Shown here: positions 8,551 through 15,190 of the stretch, piece after piece
Layout: each line of letters opens with the position of its first letter
How positions within the stretch are numbered: position 1 is the stretch's first letter
Assembly (NCBI GenBank): GCA_009929525.1
Contig: SAAH01000031.1
Location: 1 to 35,691 of the forward strand
DNA length: 35,691 bases
Direction of reading: 5' to 3'
Origin: Clostridia bacterium
GTDB lineage: Bacteria; Bacillota; Clostridia; Lachnospirales; Lachnospiraceae
The notes under the pieces: model-generated
What the model was told of the DNA's origin: nothing
The model's database searches: none
What the model saw: only the letters and a program-made list of their open reading frames with translations
Position numbers and translations under genes: made by a program

Positions 8551-8919
8551 TTATTTCTTCTTGTTTGCTACAGTTCTCTTAGGACCTTTTCTGGTTCTAG
8601 CATTCGTCTTAGTCTTCTGTCCACGAACAGGAAGGCTCTTTCTATGACGGATACCTCTGTAACATCCAATTTCCTGTAAACGTTTGATGTTCATAGCGAT
8701 CTCTCTTCTAAGATCACCTTCAACTGTCTGAGTCTCGTCGATTACAGCGCTGATTCTTTTAACTTCATCATCCGTGATATCTCTAACACGAGTGTTTGGA
8801 TCAACATTTGCCTCTTTCAGAATACGAGTAGCGCTTGTTCTACCGATTCCGTAGATATAAGTTAATCCGATTTCAATACGTTTTTCTCTTGGTAAGTCTA
8901 CACCAGCAATACGTGCCAT
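8551..8919 (-). CDS. rpsM: 30S ribosomal protein S13
   Basis: S13 is at the head of the small subunit and contacts L5 and the P-site tRNA. The start [19 protein letters not shown] at 8919 has GGAGG 8 nt upstream; the ATG 15 nt further upstream is part of the ribosome binding region. The protein has 122 residues, an H2TH region, and the basic tail [20 protein letters not shown]. It is the first gene after a 344-nt structured spacer that follows rpmJ. Confidence 0.98.
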   Translation of the reverse strand: MARIAGVDLPREKRIEIGLTYIYGIGRTSATRILKEANVDPNTRVRDITDDEVKRISAVIDETQTVEGDLRREIAMNIKRLQEIGCYRGIRHRKSLPVRGQKTKTNARTRKGPKRTVANKKK

Positions 8920-8940
8920 GTAATTTTCCTCCATCTTCTA

Positions 8941-9215
8941 CCTGGTCAGGTCCCGGCAGCCCATACATCTTCCATGTATGTCTGAAATGCAGTGCCACTG
9001 CTGACCTTTGTTAATATTTTCCTAATTGGGATGCCGGTATGTGAGCATCCAGCCATGTGTCCATGGCCTTTCCGGCATAAGCCGGTATTAAGCAATATTA
9101 TAAAGGATGCAACGCTCTCTACGGCGCTGATCCGCCGGAGGCTCTTCGGTACACCACCCCGAAGTTTCTCTCATTATAATATTTAAACAGTACAACACAT
9201 CCAGATGTGTCATCC
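8941..9215 (-). ncRNA. Structured rpmJ-rpsM spacer, candidate leader RNA
   Basis: The 344 nt between rpmJ and rpsM hold no credible gene but many hairpins: CATACAT/ATGTATG (8962-8980), GCAGTGCCACTGC (8989-9001), GGATGC/GCATCC (9029-9050), GCCATG/CATGGC (9052-9066), CCGGC/GCCGG (9072-9085), CTTCGG/CCGAAG (9144-9164) and ACACAT/ATGTGT (9195-9210). Two perfect TATAAT hexamers on the minus strand (9173-9178 and 9097-9102) have no good -35 partner. The position just before rpsM-rpsK-rpsD suggests an autoregulatory leader, with S4 as the natural ligand by analogy with other bacteria. This is inference; no known family was matched. Confidence 0.45.
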
Positions 9216-9263
9216 TGCAGCCGCACATAAGTTTTGAAGCTCTCGCCTCCAAACAGTCTGAAC

Positions 9264-9389
9264 TAACATGACGGATTAGCCCTGTCTCTGTTTGTGTTTT
9301 GGATTCTCACAGATTACTCTGATACTTCCTTTTCTCTTGATGATCTTACATTTCTCACAGATAGGTTTAACAGATGATCTTACTTTCAT
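9264..9389 (-). CDS. rpmJ: 50S ribosomal protein L36, frameshifted C-terminus
   Basis: L36 is the smallest large-subunit protein, a zinc ribbon binding 23S rRNA. The first 30 residues, [20 protein letters not shown] and onward through RVICENP, are canonical, with zinc-ligand cysteines at 11, 14 and 27. After codon 30 one A is missing from the expected AAAA run near 9298-9300, so the normal tail KHKQRQG is replaced by [11 protein letters not shown] and the protein ends after 41 residues instead of 37. His32, the fourth zinc ligand, is lost. In the +1 frame the normal tail and stop (9277-9279) are still intact. The cause is a sequencing/assembly error at a homopolymer or a real recent mutation. 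The start has AAAGGAGG 7 nt upstream. Confidence 0.85.
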
Positions 9390-9463
9390 ATGAATCCTCC
9401 TTTCCCTTCTCTAAGCCGCAAGGTTAACTTGCCCCTTGTGGTTATTCCTTAGTTCCATCAGTG

Positions 9464-9491
9464 GAATCTGCTTTATATAATAAGTAGATTC
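9464..9491. repeat. Imperfect palindrome upstream of rpmJ
   Basis: GAATCTGCTT (9464-9473) and AAGTAGATTC (9482-9491) are inverted copies with one mismatch around the A/T-only centre TATATAAT. The centre resembles a -10 box for rpmJ transcription on the minus strand, about 75 nt before its ATG. I see no convincing -35. It may be an operator or a leader hairpin. The rest of 9390-9531 has one further weak hairpin near 9415-9447 and no gene. Confidence 0.35.
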
Positions 9492-9531
9492 TTTGCTGAT
9501 TTGTAGGTGTAGAACTTTTGTTTTTATGCAC

Positions 9532-9575
9532 AAAAAAAGAGTGCTATGCAAAAGCTCGTTTTATAGTATAGCACT
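9532..9575 (-). terminator. Intrinsic terminator upstream of rpmJ
   Basis: On the minus strand AGTGCTAT and ATAGCACT (9568-9575 and 9540-9547) form an 8-bp stem followed by C and seven T (9532-9538). It ends transcription coming from the inserted accessory genes and the hairpin element, so rpmJ and the alpha genes need their own promoter between here and 9390. Confidence 0.85.
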
Positions 9576-9635
9576 GCGGGGGGCGGAATGCAAGAAGTAT
9601 TTTGAGAAATTTTCATTGTTTTTGATGAGTTTTTG

Positions 9636-9828
9636 GGGGACGCCAGGGCGGCAGGCGAAGGCCATGTTCCAAACGAAAGCAGAGAACTTGCGAGCTAACT
9701 CCCAAGCCGCACTAAGCTCATCGCCAGTGGGATCTTCGCTAAGTGCTTGCTAGGGAGTGGATCTTGCAAGATTCTCTGGACGCTCTCAAATTGTTTGGAA
9801 CATGGCCTTCGCCTGCCGCCCTGGCTGT
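9636..9828. repeat. Long hairpin element with variable stem, copy 2
   Basis: Arms 9642-9674 and 9793-9825 pair over 33 bp without a mismatch. The 118-nt interior matches copy 1 (584-702) closely, with one single-nt deletion. The middle 20 positions of each arm are almost unrelated to copy 1 (GC-rich here, AGGGCGGCAGGCGAAGGCCA) but arm length is identical. Flanks GGGGAC and TGTT are shared. As in copy 1, the element begins within about 10 nt of the stop of a minus-strand membrane-protein ORF. It is part of the accessory block that separates infA from rpmJ. Nature unknown: structured RNA, terminator-like or non-autonomous mobile hairpin. Confidence 0.85.
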
Positions 9829-9835
9829 TCGTGGG

Positions 9836-10252
9836 TTATTCGTTGTTGTTTTTTTGATCAGATGGAATAAGAAGTGCTGTTTGTATGTAGCCCATTATTT
9901 CTATTGCGGTTAGACCTATACATGTCCATAGGTATCTTTCGGACATTCCTTGATAAATACTGTAGACTGTACGGCTGTTTTCTGACTGAGATTTCGTTAT
10001 TAAAGTTTGTAGGTAATGTGTCAGTTGGAATATATTTTCTAATGGTCGGTAGGCAGATGGTATTACGAGTGGAAAAGCTATTAGGATAAGGGTTAGTGTC
10101 ATGATAGCTAGGATCATGCATATTTTCCCCAGGTCTAATAGCATTTCCTTTTTTTCTGCTTTGGACTGAGTGGTTTTCTTTGGGAATATGATTTTGCGTG
10201 CTTTGTTGAACAGCCATATTTCTATTAGAATTCCAGCAAAAAATATTGACAT
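9836..10252 (-). CDS. Hypothetical membrane protein, possibly truncated
   Basis: The 138-residue product is not recognised. It has a short hydrophobic start (residues 1-15), a clear membrane helix at about 45-66 (ICMILAIMTLTLILIAFPLV), a polar middle part, and another at about 108-130. A basic KKTTQSKAEKK loop follows the first segment. No Shine-Dalgarno precedes the ATG, an in-frame stop is 8 codons upstream, and the first helix starts at residue 2, so the 5' end may be lost or the gene decayed. It lies downstream of the lipoprotein terminator and directly before element copy 2. Codon use is A/T-rich compared with the ribosomal genes around it. Confidence 0.45.
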   Translation of the reverse strand: MSIFFAGILIEIWLFNKARKIIFPKKTTQSKAEKKEMLLDLGKICMILAIMTLTLILIAFPLVIPSAYRPLENIFQLTHYLQTLITKSQSENSRTVYSIYQGMSERYLWTCIGLTAIEIMGYIQTALLIPSDQKNNNE

Positions 10253-10298
10253 GCGGAAGGTTTGAGTAATCAGCTAATTCAAAAGAGGAAGTTCCAAA

Positions 10299-10454
10299 AT
10301 GAAAAATTTAAAATTTCTTATTGTTTTAATAGCTATTCTAATGATGTGTCCAAAAATATCCCGTTATCAACCTGGTTACCTATTGAATAACCATTTCAAT
10401 TGGCATCCTTCCTTTCTCCTACCAACCCACAGCCAGAAAAAAAGTGCTATATAG
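10299..10454 (+). CDS. Possible small secreted peptide
   Basis: A 51-codon frame with AGAGGAAG 7 nt before its ATG encodes a Lys-containing start and a hydrophobic stretch (MKNLKFLIVLIAILMMCP) like a signal peptide, then an Asn/His/Pro-rich polar tail. It is divergent from the neighbouring membrane-protein ORF. Its stop codon falls inside the terminator stem of the lipoprotein gene on the other strand, which suggests the 3' part is not an original coding end. It may be a truncated secreted protein or chance. Confidence 0.3.
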   Translation: MKNLKFLIVLIAILMMCPKISRYQPGYLLNNHFNWHPSFLLPTHSQKKSAI

Positions 10455-10476
10455 CAGAAAATCTACTATATAGCAC
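10437..10476 (-). terminator. Terminator of the sugar-binding lipoprotein gene
   Basis: On the minus strand GTGCTATATAG (10466-10476) pairs with CTATATAGCAC (10444-10454), 11 bp, followed by seven T (10437-10443). It lies 60 nt after the stop codon of the lipoprotein gene. Confidence 0.9.
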
Positions 10477-10536
10477 CCATTTAGGAAAATATGTAATTGT
10501 AATCAGTTTTTCATTATCAATTTATTGTTGTTCATA

Positions 10537-11904
10537 TTATGCATTCATATTGAATTCTACAGTTTCCTGTGCAGTTTTTATCTCAGCATCTATATCAGCT
10601 CCCTGCTGGATGATGTTTGATAAAGCCACACCGATAGAATCTCTTGCATCATAGTAAAATGGTCCTGTTATATTAGATGGAATTTTTCCGGCAAATTCAA
10701 CGATGTCGCTGTAAATTGCCTGTCCTCCAAAATAATCCTGAGGTTCACCATAAACATCTGAGTTGCCAGCTGGCAGCCAGGTGGAAAGTGCACCGGCTGA
10801 AGGGAGGATTGTCTCATAGAATTCCGTACTTCCAGCAAATGTGGTGTTCAGGAAATCTTCTGCAAGTTCTATATTCTTACAATTTGAAGTGATCACCCAT
10901 GAAGAACCACCATTATTAGAATAATTTGTTGCACCTTCAATCCCATCCAATGATGGGATATTTGTTACTGCCCATTTTCCAGCCTGGTCATCTGCTGCCT
11001 GGATAGAGCCAAGGATCCAGCATCCATTGACTGTCCCAACAGAAGTTCCGTTATTAAGTGCACCAATGTATTGATCATTGTCCGTTACTTCCTGCAGCAC
11101 CCCTGTATCTACCAGCTCCTGATACGTTTCAATAGCCGCTTTTACTGCTGGATTTTCTTCGATATTTACACTTCCATCTTCTTTGAAGCAGGAAGCTCCG
11201 CAAGACTGAAGCATTTCCATGATCAAATCCGGCATACCTGCCTGAGCAGTCAGCATCGGATATCCTGTTACTTCTTTTACTTTTTTACCTTTTTCAATAA
11301 ATTCTGACCATGTGATGTCTGTAAAATCATCTACGGTAAATCCGGCCTGTTCCAGATAGTCTGTTCTCACACAGTTGATTGCTGCACCATTATCAAACGG
11401 AACTGCATAGTTTTTTCCCTCAAAAGTAGAATAAGCTACCTTCGCTTGAGAAAACTGTGAAAAATCAATACCTGAATCTGTCAGATCTGTAAATACATCC
11501 GGATAATTGGCAATATATTTCTGGAATGAGTTATCTTGCATCAAAAAAATGTCCGGTAAAGTACTTAAATCTCCCGCAGATACTGCTGTAGTAATTCTTG
11601 TTTCAATATCATCTGACAAAATCTCTGTAACATCTACAGAAAATCCCGCATGATCTTTTGCATAAATATCAGCTGCTGTGTTTATCGCATAAATATTAAA
11701 AGTAGGATCCCAACACCATACAGTCAAAGTATCTGAAGCAGAATCTGTGCTGTCCGTTGTCTCTGTATCTGCTGCAGATGTATCTTTTCCAGCTCCTGCA
11801 TCTGAATCCGTTCCCTGAGTGCTGTCCCCTGATGCCTCTCCACATGCTGTCATTGATACGACAAGTACGCCTGCCATAAGCATCGTTAATAATCTTTTCT
11901 TCAT
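10537..11904 (-). CDS. ABC sugar transporter substrate-binding lipoprotein
   Basis: This is a 455-residue extracellular solute-binding protein of the family 1 type, which delivers oligosaccharides to ABC permeases. Residues 1-20 form a lipoprotein signal peptide with lipobox MTAC and Cys21 as the lipidated residue. A Ser/Thr/Asp-rich flexible linker covers about 22-60. The bilobed domain follows, with TVWCWDPTF near the start and GSSWVITSNCKNIELAEDFL in the second half. No permease or ATPase gene lies nearby and a strong terminator follows, so it is an orphan binding protein that must work with permeases encoded elsewhere. The AraC-type gene 125 nt upstream probably controls it. The ribosome binding site is partly inside a small hairpin (11913-11927). 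Confidence 0.92.
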   Translation of the reverse strand: MKKRLLTMLMAGVLVVSMTACGEASGDSTQGTDSDAGAGKDTSAADTETTDSTDSASDTLTVWCWDPTFNIYAINTAADIYAKDHAGFSVDVTEILSDDIETRITTAVSAGDLSTLPDIFLMQDNSFQKYIANYPDVFTDLTDSGIDFSQFSQAKVAYSTFEGKNYAVPFDNGAAINCVRTDYLEQAGFTVDDFTDITWSEFIEKGKKVKEVTGYPMLTAQAGMPDLIMEMLQSCGASCFKEDGSVNIEENPAVKAAIETYQELVDTGVLQEVTDNDQYIGALNNGTSVGTVNGCWILGSIQAADDQAGKWAVTNIPSLDGIEGATNYSNNGGSSWVITSNCKNIELAEDFLNTTFAGSTEFYETILPSAGALSTWLPAGNSDVYGEPQDYFGGQAIYSDIVEFAGKIPSNITGPFYYDARDSIGVALSNIIQQGADIDAEIKTAQETVEFNMNA

Positions 11905-11912
11905 ATTATCCT

Positions 11913-11927
11913 CCTGATTTTATCAGG
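11913..11927 (-). promoter_or_regulatory. RBS-overlapping hairpin
   Basis: In the lipoprotein mRNA, CCTGAT and ATCAGG form a 6-bp stem with a 3-nt loop. The last three bases of the stem are the first three of the AGGAGG ribosome binding site (11910-11915). It could damp translation initiation, or only protect the 5' end. Confidence 0.4.
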
Positions 11928-11954
11928 CGCGCGTCTGAACTATATGATAGTTTC

Positions 11955-11983
11955 ATTTTATTCATAATATGATTATTCGGCAA
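11955..11983 (-). promoter_or_regulatory. Promoter of the sugar-binding lipoprotein gene
   Basis: On the minus strand TTGCCG (11978-11983) and TAAAAT (11955-11960) are separated by 17 nt. The start codon is 51 nt downstream of the -10. The two candidate regulator sites lie directly upstream of the -35. Confidence 0.65.
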
Positions 11984-11988
11984 CTCGA

Positions 11989-12016
11989 TTTCGCTGATAG
12001 ATATTGCATTTTCGCT
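11989..12016 (-). promoter_or_regulatory. Candidate AraC-type operator (direct repeats)
   Basis: AGCGAAA occurs twice on the minus strand, at 12010-12016 and 11989-11995, exactly 21 nt apart, ending 5 nt before the -35 of the lipoprotein promoter. Two direct half-sites two helical turns apart next to the -35 are the usual arrangement for AraC/XylS activators, and the regulator gene is directly upstream. GATAGAT/ATCTATC also forms an inverted pair around the distal site. Confidence 0.5.
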
Positions 12017-12029
12017 CATCTATCACTAT

Positions 12030-12956
12030 TCAGGTATTCTTAGTGATAATCTCCCAATTCAATATCTTTCTTTCATAGTTATCAGGCAGATTTCTCCATT
12101 GAATCGGTGACATCCCCATGACTTTCCTAAAATTACGATTAAATGTAGACGGAGAAATAAATCCCACCTGGTTCGAAATCTCCAGTATAGAATGGTTTGT
12201 TTTGTTCATCAGTTCACAAGCTATCTGCACACGGATCAAGTTAATATAATCAGATGGAGTCATATTCATACATTGTCCAAACACTCTTCGAAAATGAGAT
12301 TCGCTCAGAAAACATTTTTCAGCTAATTCACCAATTTTAAGCGTATTGTAATAAAATCGGCTGATATAATTCAAAGCTGGCATAATCGTCCCAACGCTGC
12401 TCTCTTCAACCCTGCTTTCTTCGCTTCCTGTATCTGTAAAACGTGCGATCTGAATCATAAGATTTCTCAGCAGATTATAAGACTGCTCCTTATAAAATCT
12501 GGGTCCTGTTTCCATTTCCTTAAGTATCGACAGTATAAGAGAACGTATTTCACTTTCTTCATCTGTTCCCAGAACATATGCCGCATGATTTATCATCTGC
12601 ACGATCTCATCTGACATAATTTTCTGTTCCGGAAACATTTCCTCTATGATTCCTTCCACATCAACAAACAGATATTCCCAGCGGCTTACCGTACCCAATG
12701 TACTTTTTGTTGCATGAGGAATATTCTGTGGTACGATCGTGCAGGTTCCTGCCTCAAAAGGGATATTTTGTTCGTCGACCACAATATGTCCTTCTCCGTA
12801 ATAACAATATCCCAACTCAAGATGATTGTGAAAATGCAGGCTATCGACGCCTTCACCAAAGCATTGTATCCATTCATCTCCCTGCAGTGCAAGCATTTTC
12901 ATATCCGCCGGTACTGCATAGTAGCGAAATTCAACCATTTCTTTCTTTTTCTTCAT
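12030..12956 (-). CDS. AraC family transcriptional regulator
   Basis: This is a 308-residue regulator. The N-terminal part (about 1-150) is a cupin-like sensor with LHFHNHLELGYCYYGEGHI and FEAGTCTIVPQNIPHAT, typical of sugar-responsive members. The C-terminal AraC DNA-binding domain (about 205-300) has two helix-turn-helix motifs, IGELAEKCFLSESHFRRVF and ILEISNQVGFISPSTFNRNF. I start it at the ATG 12956, with GAGGG 9 nt upstream; a TTG 33 nt earlier lacks a better site. It likely activates the adjacent sugar-binding lipoprotein gene. It belongs to the block that separates infA from rpmJ. Confidence 0.9.
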   Translation of the reverse strand: MKKKKEMVEFRYYAVPADMKMLALQGDEWIQCFGEGVDSLHFHNHLELGYCYYGEGHIVVDEQNIPFEAGTCTIVPQNIPHATKSTLGTVSRWEYLFVDVEGIIEEMFPEQKIMSDEIVQMINHAAYVLGTDEESEIRSLILSILKEMETGPRFYKEQSYNLLRNLMIQIARFTDTGSEESRVEESSVGTIMPALNYISRFYYNTLKIGELAEKCFLSESHFRRVFGQCMNMTPSDYINLIRVQIACELMNKTNHSILEISNQVGFISPSTFNRNFRKVMGMSPIQWRNLPDNYERKILNWEIITKNT

Positions 12957-13046
12957 TTTAAAAATCCCTCGGCTATGTGATTTTCCCAAACTATTGCGGC
13001 ATTCATTAAATATTCTTGCAAATACGATATTCTTCTGGTTCTCTGT

Positions 13047-13087
13047 AAAAAAAAGGAGACGCTTTTGAAATGATGTTCAGCGCCCCC
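13047..13087 (-). terminator. Terminator after infA
   Basis: In the minus-strand RNA GGGGGCGCU (13079-13087) pairs with AGCGUCUCC (13055-13063) using two G-U pairs, followed by eight U (13047-13054). The wobble pairs fit only this strand. It ends the long S10-spc-infA transcript 12 nt after the infA stop. Confidence 0.9.
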
Positions 13088-13099
13088 ATTTATTATACC

Positions 13100-13318
13100 T
13101 TATTTATCTCTCCAAATGATCCTACCCTTGCTAAGATCATAAGGTGATAATTCCATAGTCACTTTATCACCCGGCAATATACGAATGAAATTCATTCTCA
13201 GCTTTCCGCTGATATGTGCCAGTACTACATGCTTATTCTCAAGCTCCACCTTGAACATTGCGTTAGGCAATTTTTCAAGGACGGTGCCTTCTACTTCAAT
13301 AACATCTGCCTTAGACAT
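13100..13318 (-). CDS. infA: Translation initiation factor IF-1
   Basis: IF-1 blocks the A site of the small subunit during initiation and modulates IF-2 and IF-3. The 72-residue OB-fold protein has the expected core ([20 protein letters not shown]) and the [10 protein letters not shown] segment near its end. Length is exactly typical. It is the last gene of the upstream ribosomal transcript and is followed by a strong terminator; in most Firmicutes rpmJ follows directly, but here it is 3.7 kb away. Confidence 0.98.
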   Translation of the reverse strand: MSKADVIEVEGTVLEKLPNAMFKVELENKHVVLAHISGKLRMNFIRILPGDKVTMELSPYDLSKGRIIWRDK

Positions 13319-13382
13319 CTCATAACCTCCTGTTTATCCTTACGAAGATGAAGTGCCAGTTCTTTTTTCTGGACTTGATTGT

Positions 13383-13664
13383 TTACCGCAAGGTCTTTGT
13401 TTTTTCGCCGTATTCTCTTATCGCTCTGATAACATCGGAATCCTGGATTCTTTTCTCCTTTGACAGAAGATCCTGGATCCATTTGGTAATACTATAATCT
13501 ATCTGTACGTGTATCTTCTTCTTACGTTTTGGCCGATCCAGTGTCCGGTACTTTCCATCAACCAGATAAACCGCATCCGCATCAACCGCAGATATCATAT
13601 AAACCTTTCCTTTGTCATGACCGGCAAGAGATTTCGCCATCATACCGATACCATATTCCTTCAT
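13383..13664 (-). CDS. KOW domain RNA-binding protein (L14e/L6e-like)
   Basis: The 93-residue protein carries a KOW motif near its N-terminus (AKSLAGHDKGKVYMISAVDA, about residues 10-29), followed by a short basic patch (DRPKRKKKIHV). Related genes sit between map and infA in many Clostridia and Bacilli and are annotated as ribosomal-protein-like KOW proteins; the exact role is not established. It starts 10 nt after map and ends 64 nt before infA, so it is part of the same transcript. Confidence 0.85.
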   Translation of the reverse strand: MKEYGIGMMAKSLAGHDKGKVYMISAVDADAVYLVDGKYRTLDRPKRKKKIHVQIDYSITKWIQDLLSKEKRIQDSDVIRAIREYGEKTKTLR

Positions 13665-13674
13665 TCTGCTACCT

Positions 13675-14430
13675 CTATTTCGTTAATGTCAGAATTTCAG
13701 GTTCTCCGTCCGTGATCAACACTGTATTTTCATAATGTGCAGATAAAGATTCATCATCCGTCACTACAGTCCAGTCGTCATCCAGCCAGCATACATCTGG
13801 TCGTCCCATATTGATCATAGGTTCGATTGCTAATGTCATACCCGGGACAAGACGAATTCCTCTTCGTCTCTGGGCAAAATTAGGAATCTGCGGGTCTTCA
13901 TGAAGACTCGTACCTATTCCATGTCCTACCAGATCTCTGACTACTCCGTAGCCAAATTTTTCTGCGTATGCTCCTATTGCTGCAGAAATCTCATATAGAT
14001 GATGGCCTGCCTTCGCATATTTGATACCTTCAAAGAAACTCTGGCGGGTAATATCCACCAGTTTTTTTGCTTCCTGACTGATTTCCCCTACTGCATGGGT
14101 ACGGGCAGCATCAGAATGGTAACCTTTGTAGATGAGTCCGGCATCCAGGCTCACAATATCACCTTCCTGAAGAATTCTCTTCTTGGAAGGGATTCCATGT
14201 ACCACTTCATCATTCACAGATACACAGATGGATGCGGGATATCCATTATAGTTAAGGAAATTCGGAATACATCCAAAACTTCTTATGATTTCCTCTCCCA
14301 AATGGTCAATTTCCCAGGTAGAAATCCCAGGTTTGATCGCTGCAGCAAGTTCATCATGAACTTTCTCCAGCAAGTGGCCTGATTCCCTCATCAATTCAAT
14401 TTCCCTGGCAGTCTTTATTGATACAGACAT
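13675..14430 (-). CDS. map: Methionine aminopeptidase, type I
   Basis: The enzyme removes the initiator Met from new proteins with small second residues. The 251-residue protein is a type I form without N-terminal extension. Metal ligands are visible: the two Asp of SLDAGLIYKGYHSDAART, the His of GHGIGTSLHEDP, Glu in LAIEPMI and Glu in YENTVLIT. It starts 3 nt after adk and 10 nt precede the KOW gene. Confidence 0.98.
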   Translation of the reverse strand: MSVSIKTAREIELMRESGHLLEKVHDELAAAIKPGISTWEIDHLGEEIIRSFGCIPNFLNYNGYPASICVSVNDEVVHGIPSKKRILQEGDIVSLDAGLIYKGYHSDAARTHAVGEISQEAKKLVDITRQSFFEGIKYAKAGHHLYEISAAIGAYAEKFGYGVVRDLVGHGIGTSLHEDPQIPNFAQRRRGIRLVPGMTLAIEPMINMGRPDVCWLDDDWTVVTDDESLSAHYENTVLITDGEPEILTLTK

Positions 14431-14433
14431 GTT

Positions 14434-15078
14434 TTACGCTCCTAAGATTTTGGTGATAGCCTCGAACACATCATCAAGATTCTGTGTTCCATCAACCTCT
14501 ACAAGTACACCCTCGTTCTTGTAGAACTCGATCAAAGGCTGTGTTTGATCATGATATACATCAAGACGTTTTTTAACAGTCTCCGGCTTATCATCATCAC
14601 GCAGTACAAGTTTTGCTCCACATACATCACATACACCCTCTGTTTTTGGAGGATTGAATTCTACGTGATAAGTACATCCGCAAGCCAGACATGCGCGACG
14701 TCCGCCCATACGGTTGATGATATTTTCGTCCGGTACTTCAACGTTGATCGCATAGTCAATTACAGTTTCCAGTTTGCTCAGTGCAGCTTTCAAAGCTTCT
14801 GCCTGAGGTATAGTTCTTGGAAAACCATCCAATACATATCCATTCTTACAGTCTTCCTGGTTAATACGGTCTACAACCAGGTCACATGTAAGCTCATCCG
14901 GAACTAAAAGTCCCTGATCCATATAGCTTTTCGCTTTATTTCCCAGCTCTGTTCCGTTTTTAATATTTGCTCTGAAAATATCTCCTGTAGAGATATGCGG
15001 AATACTATATTTCTCCGCAATTTTCTTTGCCTGTGTACCTTTTCCAGCACCAGGTGCTCCCAACATAATAAGTTTCAT
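14434..15078 (-). CDS. adk: Adenylate kinase
   Basis: The enzyme interconverts AMP, ADP and ATP in the cytosol. The 214-residue protein has the P-loop [13 protein letters not shown] at residues 7-19, the DGFPRT motif, and a long LID with a four-Cys zinc site (CLAC and CDVC), as is common in Gram-positive species. It lies 112 nt downstream of secY; that spacer contains a hairpin. Confidence 0.98.
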   Translation of the reverse strand: MKLIMLGAPGAGKGTQAKKIAEKYSIPHISTGDIFRANIKNGTELGNKAKSYMDQGLLVPDELTCDLVVDRINQEDCKNGYVLDGFPRTIPQAEALKAALSKLETVIDYAINVEVPDENIINRMGGRRACLACGCTYHVEFNPPKTEGVCDVCGAKLVLRDDDKPETVKKRLDVYHDQTQPLIEFYKNEGVLVEVDGTQNLDDVFEAITKILGA

Positions 15079-15164
15079 AGTACCCTCTCCTTGTTTTGTG
15101 TTATTTTATCAGTTGCATATTATATAACTGCCTTATTTCCTTACAGTTACATATAACACTTTAA

Positions 15165-15188
15165 GGCTGTGGCGTAAACGCCACAACC
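15165..15188 (-). terminator. Hairpin after secY, possible partial terminator
   Basis: On the minus-strand RNA GGUUGUGGCG pairs with CGCCACAGCC around a UUUA loop, with one G-U pair that works only on this strand. The following bases (UUAAAG) are not a good U tract, so it is more likely an attenuator or mRNA-processing/stability hairpin between secY and adk. Confidence 0.5.
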
Positions 15189-15190
15189 TT

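Noticed and set aside
9264-9389. Programmed frameshifting in rpmJ
   Set aside because: The sequence around the shift (CCAAACACAAAC) is not a classic slippery heptamer and no stimulatory structure is evident; a missing A is simpler.
9493-9753. 86-codon frame on the plus strand reading into hairpin element copy 2
   Set aside because: It crosses a terminator stem and the left arm of the element, has no ribosome binding site, and copy 1 does not keep the frame.
545-9828. CRISPR array or tRNA-like gene as explanation of the repeated element
   Set aside because: There are only two copies 9 kb apart, no regular spacers and no cas genes; the fold has no T-loop or anticodon arm features.
13291-13482. 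63-codon frame overlapping the infA start and the KOW gene
   Set aside because: It is out of frame with two conserved genes and its product is only Lys/Arg-rich noise.
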